Source: Arthrobacter sp. S41 (GTDB lineage: Bacteria > Actinomycetota > Actinomycetes > Actinomycetales > Micrococcaceae). Taken from it: 64,000 bases of DNA. Location of the stretch: positions 1,364,001 to 1,428,000 of the forward strand of contig NZ_SIHY01000001.1 of the NCBI RefSeq assembly GCF_004320535.1, written 5' to 3'. Below the pieces are notes generated by a model that saw only the letters and a list, made by a program, of their open reading frames with translations, made no database searches and was not told the DNA's origin. Of the stretch, positions 9,426-18,937 are shown one piece after another; position 1 is the first letter of the stretch, and each line of letters opens with the position of its first letter. The position numbers and the translations under genes were made by a program.

Positions 9426-9524
9426 GGATTCTCCTGAACTTTGGTGTAACAGAAAATGACGTGCTGCATCGACGGTGCGCCAGGATTCAGCGCATCATCA
9501 ACGATTCTTGACTCTTGCTGAGTT

Positions 9525-9800
9525 CTACTGGCCGTCGCGGGCTGAGCTCTTGGCTTTCCGTGGGGCTGCCAGTCCATTCTCAACGCGCCACTGGCGGGTG
9601 TCTTTGGCCCTGACAACCATTCCTGCGATGTGGCAAAGCATGCCTACAAACATGATTCCGATTGCGGTGTATACCGTTGGCAAAGATGGAATGTTTGCGC
9701 CGATAATCGCAAGGATGATGCCTGCTCCCATGATTGCCATGGCAGTAAAGACGAGCTTCTTATAGCGCGGTGAGGCAGCTTCCCAGGGAGTATTGGTCAT
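9525..9800 (-). CDS. Small two-helix membrane protein (possibly DUF3188-like)
   Basis: This 91-residue protein has two hydrophobic segments, residues ~16-35 (VFTAMAIMGAGIILAIIGA) and ~42-63 (YTAIGIMFVGMLCHIAGMVV), and a basic C-terminal tail. N- and C-termini are probably cytoplasmic. It may lead the hadAB-mfs-murB unit, 99 bases upstream of the HadA-like gene. The layout resembles DUF3188 proteins, but this is a weak impression and no function can be given. Confidence 0.6.
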   Translation of the reverse strand: MTNTPWEAASPRYKKLVFTAMAIMGAGIILAIIGANIPSLPTVYTAIGIMFVGMLCHIAGMVVRAKDTRQWRVENGLAAPRKAKSSARDGQ

Positions 9801-9887
9801 AACTCAAGTCTAGTTCAGCTCACCTCGCAGGACTCATTGGAACAACGGTATTTTCTCGTGACTCCACTGACAGCTAAACGTCAAAGC

Positions 9888-10832
9888 TTAGAACAATGCG
9901 GACTGTTCTTCTTTGAATTCTCCATACTGCTGTCGCAACTGAACTTCACGTGTTTTTAGTTCCGCAGCATCTAGCAGTCGTAGGGTGGTGCCTTCCCCGC
10001 TATCGGCCATGATGCTTTGACCTAAGACCCCTCTGATGCGCAGGTCCGCGGTGGCACCGGGCAGTGCAGAATTCCAGGCGTGTAGCGTGCGGGAATTCCA
10101 CGCTTCAATGACCGGGTGGGCAAAGGCCGGTTGTTCCCAGAGCTCATCACGAAGCTCAACACCATAGGTATCCAGCCCGCGTTGTGCCCCGAGGAAGTCA
10201 CGGGCTTTGCTAGCGGCTTGCTCGTTGATCTCATCAAGCTGCGCTAGGTCCAATTCCCAACTCACCAGTCCCTTGATTTTGGACTTCTGCCGGACTTGTT
10301 GGGTGAGCGCAACGTGCACGGTGACCAGATCTTCAAGTACACGAATTGCTGTACCATCATTGGCGCGAGCAATATAGCGCGCTATGACGGCGCCCTGCTG
10401 AGCCAGTCGAGTCCACTTGCTCTGTGTGGAAGTAGTTCCAACCTTGGTCGCACCATGGGCAAAACTAGCGACGTAGAGGAAGTGCGGCTGTTCAAGGTAT
10501 TTGCGCATTCCCTCCGGGGCTTCCCCGGTCTTATGGAACTGGTGCATGAACTTGGAGTGGTCTAACCGGCGGCAGCTATCGCATTGGGTGCCGGTGCGTA
10601 GTGCTTTGGTCTTGGGGCATGGCAAGGTGTTGCGGGAACCATCACGATTCATAGTGATATAGCCCAGGCAAAACTTCAGTTCTCCGACATCCATGCTCAG
10701 CGAGCGGTTCAACTCAAGATATTCGGTCTTCCACTGGTCAGCTGTGCGCAGTCGAAGCATGGGCGCGGGTTCATGCTGAGAGAAGCTAATGCCATGACAT
10801 AGCTGCCGTGAAGCGCTGGGGAATTCCATCAA
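9888..10832 (-). CDS. DUF2797-family protein of unknown function
   Basis: Of the 314 residues, the first ~110 hold a zinc-finger-like set of cysteines (LPCPKTKALRTGTQCDSCRRLDHSKFMHQFH), followed by the LYVASFAHGATKVGTTSTQSKWTRLAQQGA block. That G-x-x-KVG-T-x6-RW-x-x-QGA style is diagnostic of DUF2797 and recalls GIY-YIG-like folds. Whether it acts as a nuclease is untested. The ATG lies close after a GAAAGGTC ribosome-binding sequence; a second Met two codons in makes the exact start uncertain. Single gene with no obvious operon partner. Confidence 0.72.
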   Translation of the reverse strand: MMEFPSASRQLCHGISFSQHEPAPMLRLRTADQWKTEYLELNRSLSMDVGELKFCLGYITMNRDGSRNTLPCPKTKALRTGTQCDSCRRLDHSKFMHQFHKTGEAPEGMRKYLEQPHFLYVASFAHGATKVGTTSTQSKWTRLAQQGAVIARYIARANDGTAIRVLEDLVTVHVALTQQVRQKSKIKGLVSWELDLAQLDEINEQAASKARDFLGAQRGLDTYGVELRDELWEQPAFAHPVIEAWNSRTLHAWNSALPGATADLRIRGVLGQSIMADSGEGTTLRLLDAAELKTREVQLRQQYGEFKEEQSALF

Positions 10833-11036
10833 GACCTTTCTGAAGTAGCCCTTCCAACCTTAGGCCACCAGCAAGGAACCATACAGCTCAAAGTACTTGT
10901 GCTTTGCTCCCCCAATCGAGGCGAGCAAGTACTAGTCCCCGATAGATTCCCGAGGTCTTCTGGCCAAATTCTTAGACTGCTGACCTAACCTTGAAATAGA
11001 GAGCGCTCATGTCCTTTGACATAGCCACAACATGTA

Positions 11037-11052
11037 GAGGTGATTTACGATT
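11037..11052 (+). promoter_or_regulatory. Strong ribosome-binding site in front of an ATT start codon
   Basis: GAGGTGAT (11037-11044) matches the Shine-Dalgarno consensus and sits 7 bases before ATT at 11050. That ATT is in frame with the alarmone synthetase, while the first standard start (GTG 11101) has no such site. An in-frame TGA at 11041 blocks anything further upstream. Confidence 0.6.
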
Positions 11053-11883
11053 TCTACGCCGTATCAAGAAGACCCACCTGGCGTTGTTTCGCTGCCGTCG
11101 GTGGCAAACCTCGCCCCTGGCGAACTACAGGAAATTACGCAGGCGTTCCGCCTTCAATTCCAACGGTTCATGATGGAGTACCAGTTTGCAGTCGATGAGG
11201 TCCTAACCAAGGTCTCCATCTTGCGCGAAGAGTTTCTTTATCTTCATAAGTACAATCCGATTGAACACATCACTTCGCGGGTGAAAACTCCAGAGAGCAT
11301 CATGCGCAAGGTGAGCCAGCGAAAGATTCACCCCTCGCTCACCGCGATCAGGGAAAACATCAGTGACATCGCTGGCGTTCGAATCACGTGCAGCTTCGTC
11401 AAGGACATCTACAAGGTACTCAATACCTTGACTGCACAAAACGATATCCGTGTCATTCAAATCAAGGATTACATCAAGAACCCTAAGCCAAGCGGCTACA
11501 AGAGTGTTCACGCGATCGTTGAGATTCCGGTATTCCTCTCTGACGGTCCGGTCAACGTGATCGTAGAGCTGCAGATCCGCACTATTGCCCAAGATTTTTG
11601 GGCCAGCCTAGAGCACAAGATCTTCTACAAGTACGAAGGTGAAGTTCCAGCCCACCTAGCTAGCGAGCTGGCAGACGCTGCAGCTATTGCAACCAAACTG
11701 GATATGCAGATGCAACGGCTTCACACCGAGGTTCATGGTCACGATGCCAACAATGAACAACCCGATGGGCAAGATATGGATTCTGATGTGATCCAAGGGC
11801 TACTCATGCTGGCCAAGGAAGCTTCGAATAGTGGCGACCAGGCGCATAAGGGTGCAATCGGTCCCAACGACGCCAGCCTCTAG
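11050..11883 (+). CDS. Small alarmone synthetase, (p)ppGpp synthetase (RelQ/YwaC-like), probable ATT start
   Basis: The protein is a single RelA/SpoT synthetase domain without hydrolase, TGS or ACT domains. It would transfer pyrophosphate from ATP to GDP/GTP in the stringent response. Visible motifs are the basic VKTPESIMRKVSQRK region, DIAGVRITCSFVKDIYKV, IKDYIKNPKPSGYKSVH (GTP binding) and VIVELQIRTIAQDFWASLEHK (ELQIRT with the catalytic glutamate). From ATT it has 277 residues, beginning ISTPYQEDPPGVVSLPS; from GTG at 11101, 260. The extra 17 codons look protein-like and begin right after a good ribosome-binding site, so I prefer the longer form. Confidence 0.88.
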   Translation: MSTPYQEDPPGVVSLPSVANLAPGELQEITQAFRLQFQRFMMEYQFAVDEVLTKVSILREEFLYLHKYNPIEHITSRVKTPESIMRKVSQRKIHPSLTAIRENISDIAGVRITCSFVKDIYKVLNTLTAQNDIRVIQIKDYIKNPKPSGYKSVHAIVEIPVFLSDGPVNVIVELQIRTIAQDFWASLEHKIFYKYEGEVPAHLASELADAAAIATKLDMQMQRLHTEVHGHDANNEQPDGQDMDSDVIQGLLMLAKEASNSGDQAHKGAIGPNDASL

Positions 11884-11898
11884 ACGCACCAACTAAAC

Positions 11899-11943
11899 AA
11901 CGGCCACCTACATCATCGCATTGCGATGCGGTAGGTGGCCGTT
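11899..11943 (+). terminator. Terminator after the alarmone synthetase gene
   Basis: A 13-bp perfect stem (11899-11911 with 11931-11943) lies about 15 bases after the stop codon. Few T residues follow, so termination may be partial or Rho-assisted. Confidence 0.65.
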
Positions 11944-12068
11944 CCTGTATTGCACTGCTCGCTACACTCTGAACTGGGGCCGATATCCGTGACGTGACGT
12001 CGGGGGTACTTTCGAGGTACACCTAGGTCCCACCTACGGCACTAGGATTCGATTTTGAGCATGAAAAA

Positions 12069-12095
12069 GCCCCGAAATTCAATGAATTTCGGGGC
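12069..12095 (-). terminator. Terminator of the minus-strand tRNA-Thr/tRNA-Met unit
   Basis: The 13-bp inverted repeat GCCCCGAAATTCA...TGAATTTCGGGGC is followed on the minus strand by CTTTTTC, a classic intrinsic terminator just 3' of tRNA-Met. Confidence 0.85.
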
Positions 12096-12103
12096 CAAAT
12101 CTG

Positions 12104-12177
12104 TAGCGGCGCCGGGACTCGATCCCGGGACCTCACGATTATGAGTCGTGCGCTCTAACCAGCTGAGCTACGCCGCC
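12104..12177 (-). tRNA. tRNA-Met (CAT anticodon), 74 nt
   Basis: The minus strand folds into a full cloverleaf. The 7-bp acceptor is GGCGGCG/CGCCGCT, the D-arm GCTC/GAGC, the anticodon stem CACGA/TCGTG with loop CTCATAA (anticodon CAT), and the T-stem CCGGG/CCCGG. The discriminator is A and no CCA is encoded. The first acceptor pair is a G-C type with a terminal G-T, so it fits elongator Met; a tRNA-Ile2 read with modified C34 cannot be wholly excluded. The T-loop reads ATCGAGT, with A where T54 is almost universal. Confidence 0.93.
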
Positions 12178-12223
12178 ACAAGTGAGAAGCAATCCAGTAG
12201 AAGCCAAGACTACTTCTCACTCA

Positions 12224-12316
12224 GAGCCCCCTGCCGGAATCGATCCGGCGACCTCGTTCTTACCAAGAACGCGCTCTACCACTGAGCTAAGGGGGCAACG
12301 AGTAAATACTCTACAC
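12224..12316. repeat. Left arm of a perfect 93-bp inverted repeat carrying tRNA-Thr
   Basis: This stretch is the exact reverse complement of 12796-12888. It covers the whole tRNA-Thr gene, 20 bases of 5' leader including the -10 element, and one base past the 3' end. Homology stops sharply at both edges. Confidence 0.95.
12225..12296 (-). tRNA. tRNA-Thr (GGT anticodon), 72 nt, copy 1
   Basis: Cloverleaf on the minus strand: acceptor GCCCCCT/AGGGGGC, D-arm GCTC/GAGC, anticodon stem CGTTC/GAACG with loop TTGGTAA (anticodon GGT), T-stem GCCGG/CCGGC, discriminator T, no encoded CCA. It reads ACY threonine codons. It is transcribed towards tRNA-Met, 47 bases downstream, with a single terminator at 12069-12095. 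The T-loop begins with A instead of T. The sequence is identical to copy 2 at 12816-12887. Confidence 0.95.
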
Positions 12317-12795
12317 GGCTTTGGGCACAAAGAAAAATCGTCATTCGCCTCCAATGAATTTCGGACCGCGTCGCGTTACCCCAAGTCAACGCATGTTTCT
12401 AGAAGACGTAGTGCTGACATGGAACGAAGGTTGGCACAAAAGCGCATAGGTGACGATGCTCACTGGAGCATTAGTAGTGGTCAATTTGGTAATTTCCAGC
12501 CTTCGGAAAGCGCTGCACGAGTTCCTTTTCTAACGACCAAGCGGTGCCACTTTCCTGCCGCTTGAGTCAGTGAAAATCACTTTTCCAACAACAAAACATC
12601 CGTACATCTTGATGCTTCGCAGTCAAAAGAGGTAAATATCAACATGTGCGAGGTCTGCCATTTTTCGCGGCGCAGACTACCCGCGTTTAGAACACCATCG
12701 AGCAACCGATCCCCTGCCGCGTTTTTCCTACTTGAGTAGGGGTCTTGTGACGTCAGCTACAAACTCGTTACGGATTTTGAAATCGCCAAAAACCT
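12317..12795. other. Non-coding spacer between the inverted tRNA-Thr copies
   Basis: About 480 bases with no credible gene. The few open frames are short, lack ribosome-binding sites and run into the tRNA genes. Only the promoter of the right-hand tRNA-Thr (12777 onward) is recognisable. Base composition looks a little more AT-rich than the neighbouring genes. It could be the loop left by an inverted duplication event. Confidence 0.6.
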
Positions 12796-12804
12796 GTGTA
12801 GAGT
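12777..12804 (+). promoter_or_regulatory. Promoter of tRNA-Thr copy 2
   Basis: TTGAAA (-35, 12777-12782) and TAGAGT (-10, 12799-12804) are separated by 16 bases, and the tRNA begins at 12816. The -10 lies inside the inverted repeat and is therefore shared with copy 1. The -35 lies outside it, and no equally good -35 is seen in front of copy 1. Confidence 0.65.
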
Positions 12805-12888
12805 ATTTACTCGTTGCCCCCTTAGCTCAGTGGTAGAGCGCGTTCTTGGTAAGAACGAGGTCGCCGGATCGATTCCGGCAGGGGGCTC
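12796..12888. repeat. Right arm of the 93-bp inverted repeat carrying tRNA-Thr
   Basis: Exact reverse complement of 12224-12316, see that entry. The two arms are separated by 479 bases. Confidence 0.95.
12816..12887 (+). tRNA. tRNA-Thr (GGT anticodon), 72 nt, copy 2
   Basis: Identical in sequence to copy 1 but on the plus strand, with its own promoter (12777-12804) and its own terminator (12894-12930). The T-loop again reads ATCGATT. There is no encoded CCA. Confidence 0.95.
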
Positions 12889-12893
12889 GAAAT

Positions 12894-12930
12894 AAGAGAG
12901 ACAATCTGAATTCAGATTGTCTCTCTTTTC
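12894..12930 (+). terminator. Terminator of tRNA-Thr copy 2
   Basis: Perfect 17-bp arms (12894-12910 and 12911-12927) centred on GAATTC, ending in a T-run. It begins 6 bases after the tRNA. Confidence 0.85.
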
Positions 12931-13056
12931 GTCTATCTGGACTTATTTTCTTGGGCCCCGCTGCCACTTCGCTTCTCCCCCATCTTCCACTTCCAACGCT
13001 CAGACCTAGCGTCAAATTTTGGCGCCCATTCTTGTGCGCCGATTTTTTCATGCTAG

Positions 13057-14910
<1,854 letters not shown>

Positions 14911-14944
14911 TAGCTGGCTGCTGGAACAAGCATCTTGGAGAAAC

Positions 14945-14994
14945 ACACAACGCCCCTGGATCAAACCTTTCGGTTTGTTCCAGGGGCGTTGTGT
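14945..14994. terminator. Bidirectional terminator between thiC and the DEAD-box helicase
   Basis: 23-base arms (14945-14967 and 14972-14994) with a single mismatch and a TTTC loop, flanked by A-rich and T-rich ends. It serves two convergent genes. Confidence 0.88.
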
Positions 14995-15028
14995 TGTGCT
15001 TTTAGCTAGTTAGCTTAGGAGCGTCGAC

Positions 15029-16963
15029 TTAGTAGTCGCGACGTCCACCGCTACGGCCCGAGTCGCTGAAGCGCTTGTCGCCGCCACGGCCACCGAAGCG
15101 CTTTTCGCCGCCACCGCGTCCGCCGCGGAACCCGCCACGGTCTCCACCGCGGAACCCGCCACGGTCTCCACCGCGGAAGCCGCCACGATCGTTGTCATCG
15201 TCGTCGCGTGGCTTACGGCCGGAGTCAAGCTCCATGCTGATCAGTTCGCCGCCGATGCGGGTCTTGGACAGTGCACGCCACTGGTCCTTGCTCAGCTCTG
15301 CTGGCAGTTCAACCAAGGTGTGATCCGAACGGATCTCAATGCCACCGATTTCCGAAGAATCGAAGCCACCTTCGTTAGCCAAAGCGCCAACGATCGAGCC
15401 TGGCTGCACGCGGTTGCGGCGGCCAATGGCCAGACGGTACATGGCGTTGCCTGCAGCAGCAGTCTTACGTGCACGTGGGCCACGGTCGCCGCGATCTCCG
15501 CGGTCACCACGGTCGCCGCGATCGCCACGTTCTGGGCGGTCACCACGTTCCATGCGAGCCTTCTTGGAAGGCGAAGCTACTGGTTCGGTCATCAGCAATG
15601 GACGTCCACCCTGAGCCATCAAAGCCAGTGCAGCTGCGATTTCCAGCTGATCAAGGTCTTCGTGCTCAGAAGCGAACTTCTCAACGATTTCGCGGAAGGT
15701 GGTCAGGTCCTGACCACTGATGGTCTGATCGATGCGATCAGTGAACTTCTGGATACGACGGTCGTTGACCGAATCCAGCGAAGGAAGCTGCATCTGGGTC
15801 ACCGGCTGGCGGGTAGCCTTCTCGATGGCACGCAGCAAGTACTTCTCGCGTGGGGTCATGAACAAGATCGCGTCGCCCGAACGACCTGCACGGCCGGTAC
15901 GGCCAATGCGGTGAACGTAGGACTCGGTGTCATGTGGGATGTCGAAGTTGATGACGTGGCTGATGCGCTCAACGTCCAAACCACGAGCTGCAACGTCGGT
16001 AGCAACCAGGATGTCGATCTTGCCTGAACGCAAGTTCTCAACGGTGCGCTCACGCTGCTGCTGTGGGATGTCACCGTTGATAGCTGCAGCGGTGAAGCCG
16101 CGAGCCTTCAACTTGTCAGCCAGGTCCTCGGTAGCCATCTTGGTACGAACGAAGGCGATAACACCTTCGAATGACTCGGACTCGAGGATACGGGTCATGG
16201 CGTCAAGCTTGTGCGAGCCCATAACCTGCAGGTAACGCTGGGTGATGTTGGTGCCGGTCGACTGCTTGGACTTGACCGAAATTTCCTGCGGATCGCGCAG
16301 GTATTCCGAAGCAATACGACGGATGGTACGTGGCATGGTGGCCGAGAACAGGGCAACCTGCTTCTCTGCTGGGGTTGCTTCCAAGATCTTGTCGACCTCT
16401 TCGGCGAAGCCCATGCGAAGCATTTCGTCGGCCTCATCCAGTACAACGTACTGAAGGTTGGACAGGTCCAAAGAACCCTTGTTGATGTGGTCGATTACGC
16501 GACCTGGGGTACCAACAACAACCTGAGCGCCACGGCGCAGGCCGTTGAGCTGTGGGCCGTATGGGGAGCCACCGTACACTGGCAAGACGGTGAAGTCTGG
16601 CAGGTACTTTGCGTAGGAAGTGAAAGCCTCAGCTACCTGGAGGGCCAACTCGCGGGTTGGAGCCAGAACCAGGATCTGTGGGGTGCGGGCTGGACCATTG
16701 GTGTCAGCCAGCTCTGCCATGCGGGACAGGGCAGGAAGCGCGAAAGCAGCGGTCTTACCGGTACCGGTCTGAGCCAGACCAACAACGTCGCGGCCTTCGA
16801 GAAGCTTAGGAATAGTGGCGGCCTGAATTGGCGATGGCTTTTCATAGCCCAGGTCAGCCAGTGATGCAAGCACACGAGCATCCAAACCAAGTTCGGAGAA
16901 GAGCACGGTTGGCTCTTCTGGGGTCTGGTTGTCATCGGTGTTTACGGGCATGTCAGAAGACAC
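15029..16963 (-). CDS. deaD: DEAD-box ATP-dependent RNA helicase, DeaD/CsdA-like
   Basis: This 644-residue cold-shock or ribosome-assembly type RNA helicase has motif I AQTGTGKT (64-71), PTRELALQ, TPGRV, DEAD (176-179), SAT (207-209), ATDVAARGLDVE and HRIGRTGRAG. After the helicase core come a charged linker with five RGD-like repeats (RGDRGDRGDRGDRG), a DbpA-like RNA-binding domain (MYRLAIGRRNRVQPGSIVGALANE) and a C-terminal RGG tail. The tail is encoded by near-perfect 24-bp DNA repeats and may vary between strains. A long 5' region (~290 bases to the divergent gene) would suit post-transcriptional cold control, but none is proved here. Confidence 0.95.
   Translation of the reverse strand: MSSDMPVNTDDNQTPEEPTVLFSELGLDARVLASLADLGYEKPSPIQAATIPKLLEGRDVVGLAQTGTGKTAAFALPALSRMAELADTNGPARTPQILVLAPTRELALQVAEAFTSYAKYLPDFTVLPVYGGSPYGPQLNGLRRGAQVVVGTPGRVIDHINKGSLDLSNLQYVVLDEADEMLRMGFAEEVDKILEATPAEKQVALFSATMPRTIRRIASEYLRDPQEISVKSKQSTGTNITQRYLQVMGSHKLDAMTRILESESFEGVIAFVRTKMATEDLADKLKARGFTAAAINGDIPQQQRERTVENLRSGKIDILVATDVAARGLDVERISHVINFDIPHDTESYVHRIGRTGRAGRSGDAILFMTPREKYLLRAIEKATRQPVTQMQLPSLDSVNDRRIQKFTDRIDQTISGQDLTTFREIVEKFASEHEDLDQLEIAAALALMAQGGRPLLMTEPVASPSKKARMERGDRPERGDRGDRGDRGDRGDRGPRARKTAAAGNAMYRLAIGRRNRVQPGSIVGALANEGGFDSSEIGGIEIRSDHTLVELPAELSKDQWRALSKTRIGGELISMELDSGRKPRDDDDNDRGGFRGGDRGGFRGGDRGGFRGGRGGGEKRFGGRGGDKRFSDSGRSGGRRDY
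15123..15187. repeat. 24-bp tandem repeat (about 2.7 copies) encoding the RGG tail
   Basis: Units at 15123-15146 and 15147-15170 are identical, and a partial third unit runs to 15187. On the minus strand they encode FRGGDRGG repeats of the helicase C-terminus. Copy number could change by slippage. Confidence 0.85.
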
Positions 16964-17256
16964 GAAGATTTACCTCATTCGTTGGGGAATATGCCTTAGC
17001 CGTCCCCAAAGAAACGACGTATAGGCTACACAGTCAGATACAAGTCACGCTCTACAAGCGCTCCCCTATGACATAAGAAACCGCACACACTTGCGGAAAT
17101 ACAACACGAGAAGGCTCCAGCCTCAAATATTGGGCTGGATGCAAGGGATACCCTTGAAGTTTGCGAACACTTAACACTAACGCGAACCACCGCTAATTGT
17201 CAGTGCCCAGAGCGTGTGAGATCGGGCACCGCGCCAAAGCACGTAGTGTTAAAGAT

Positions 17257-17673
17257 GTGAAAATACCATTCTTGCCACGCCGCCCTGAAGAGCCTGTACC
17301 CAGCGCTTTGTTCATCGCGCAAATGCTTTGGTTACTAGCCGGAGTGCTGTTTTTAGGCTTTGGTGGCTTCCTCATTTATGAGCAGAGCGACTCAGGTTCA
17401 CTGAACTTTGCAGCCATTGCCTTGGCCATATTTTTTGCTGCCGCCGGCTGCGCCTGCGGGGTTCTTGGCTACCGTTTGTTCACCGGTCAACGTGCTGCCC
17501 GCACCAATCTCACCTGGCTCGGTGTGATTACCGCGGTGCCATTGTTGATGCGTTTTGGTCGCTATTCACTACTGGCCGCCATCATCATGTTCTGTGTAGC
17601 TCTCATGTGGCTTCCTAGCAGCAACTACTACTTCAAGGTCGTCTCCCCTAAGCCGCCTAAACGGCTTCGCTAG
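17257..17673 (+). CDS. Membrane protein of unknown function, about four helices
   Basis: From GTG at 17257 the protein has 138 residues. There are hydrophobic segments at ~19-39, ~48-68, ~82-97 and ~99-116, a proline-rich basic N-terminus (KIPFLPRRPEEPVP) and a basic C-terminus (KPPKRLR). A TTG at 17197 would add 20 residues without hydrophobic character, and neither start has a clear ribosome-binding site. It is transcribed divergently from the helicase. I do not recognise the family. Confidence 0.65.
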   Translation: MKIPFLPRRPEEPVPSALFIAQMLWLLAGVLFLGFGGFLIYEQSDSGSLNFAAIALAIFFAAAGCACGVLGYRLFTGQRAARTNLTWLGVITAVPLLMRFGRYSLLAAIIMFCVALMWLPSSNYYFKVVSPKPPKRLR

Positions 17674-17698
17674 CGCAGCTGAAACCCGATAAACAAAA

Positions 17699-17742
17699 AA
17701 CGCGAGGGTGAACATTCCATACGGAATGTTCACCCTCGCGTT
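17699..17742. terminator. Bidirectional terminator
   Basis: Perfect 20-bp arms (17699-17718 and 17723-17742) with a 4-base loop lie between the convergent membrane-protein and metB-like genes. Confidence 0.9.
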
Positions 17743-17754
17743 ATATGCGTTGAT

Positions 17755-18912
17755 TTAGAGGTTGCGGAAAGCCTTCTCTAGGTCATCAATGAGATCTGCT
17801 GGATCTTCGATGCCCACCGAGAGACGCAACAGGTTCACTGGAACCGCCAGCTCGGTACCCTTGACCGACGCGTGGGTCATTTCCGATGGGTAGTTCATCA
17901 AGGATTCAATGCCACCCAAGGATTCAGCCAAGGTGAACAGCTTGGTGCTTTCAGCGATCTTGCGTGCTGCAGCTTCGCCGCCCTTGAACTGAACCGAGAC
18001 CATGCCACCGAAGTCGCTCATCTGCTTCTTGGCGATCTCATGGCCTGGGTGATCTTCGAAGCCTGGGTAAAGTACGCGCTCAACTTCGCTGCGCTCGCGC
18101 AACCACTGGGCAACGGTGGCCGCGTTCTCGCTGTGTGCGCGCATGCGCACACCCAAGGTCTTCAGACCACGGGTAGTCAAGAAGGCATCCATTGGGCCAG
18201 ATACTGCACCAACGGCGAACTGGATGAAACCAATCTTCTCTGCCAGGGCTGCGTCCTTGACGATCACCGCACCGCCCACCACATCGGAGTGACCACCGAT
18301 GTACTTGGTGGTTGAGTGAACCACAATGTCAGCACCCAAGGTCAAAGGCTGCTGCAAGAATGGGCTGGCGAAGGTGTTGTCCACGACCAGCAGTGCGCCG
18401 GCAGCGTGAGCAATTTCGGCTACCTTGGCAATGTCGGTGATGGTCATCATTGGGTTGGATGGGGTTTCTACCCACACCAGTTTGGCCTTGTTCTTTTCGA
18501 TAGCTGCAGCCAGGGCAGCTTCGTTGCTCATATCTACCGGGGTGTTACCGATGCCCCAGTCACCGAGCACTCGGTCAATGAGGCGGAAGGTTCCACCATA
18601 AGCATCGTTACCAAGGACAATGTGATCGCCTGGGCGCAGAATTGCGCGGATCAATGAGTCTTCGGCAGCCAGTCCGGAGCCGAAGGAGAAGGCGTGGGTG
18701 CCAAATTCGGCGCCGGCAAGCTGAGCCTGCAGGGCGTCACGAGTTGGGTTGCCACCGCGGCCGTACTCGTAGCCGTTGCGCAGGTTTCCGATACCGTCCT
18801 GTGCGTAGGTGGTCGAGAAGTGCAGCGGTGGCACGACGGCACCGGTGTGTGGCTCAAATTCCTGGCCCACGTGGACGAAGCGAGTGTTTGATCCCTGAGT
18901 GTTTTCGGTCAT
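17755..18912 (-). CDS. metB: Cystathionine gamma-synthase / gamma-lyase (Cys/Met metabolism PLP enzyme)
   Basis: This 385-residue PLP enzyme of the Cys/Met family has PLP lysine Lys203 in HSTTKYIGGHSD, the phosphate-binding SFGSGLAAEDS, YGRGGNPTRDALQ and VVDNTFASP. The family includes cystathionine gamma-synthase (MetB) and gamma-lyase, which sequence alone separates poorly. The adjacent upstream cbs gene, 25 bases away and in the same orientation, argues that the pair may run reverse transsulfuration (homocysteine to cysteine), so lyase activity is a real alternative to the symbol given. Confidence 0.9.
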   Translation of the reverse strand: MTENTQGSNTRFVHVGQEFEPHTGAVVPPLHFSTTYAQDGIGNLRNGYEYGRGGNPTRDALQAQLAGAEFGTHAFSFGSGLAAEDSLIRAILRPGDHIVLGNDAYGGTFRLIDRVLGDWGIGNTPVDMSNEAALAAAIEKNKAKLVWVETPSNPMMTITDIAKVAEIAHAAGALLVVDNTFASPFLQQPLTLGADIVVHSTTKYIGGHSDVVGGAVIVKDAALAEKIGFIQFAVGAVSGPMDAFLTTRGLKTLGVRMRAHSENAATVAQWLRERSEVERVLYPGFEDHPGHEIAKKQMSDFGGMVSVQFKGGEAAARKIAESTKLFTLAESLGGIESLMNYPSEMTHASVKGTELAVPVNLLRLSVGIEDPADLIDDLEKAFRNL

Positions 18913-18937
18913 CGATATCAGTCCTTAAGTGAAATCA

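Noticed and set aside
12182-12565. 127-residue open frame over tRNA-Thr copy 1 and the spacer
   Set aside because: It overlaps the tRNA in antisense and has no coding features.
12224-12888. Inverted repeat considered as ends of an insertion sequence or integron-like element
   Set aside because: No transposase or integrase lies between or near the arms, and the repeats are tRNA genes. No flanking direct repeat was seen.
15320-16864. Long open frames (235 and 217 residues) on the plus strand opposite the helicase
   Set aside because: They lie antisense to conserved helicase motifs, have biased composition and no recognisable domain.
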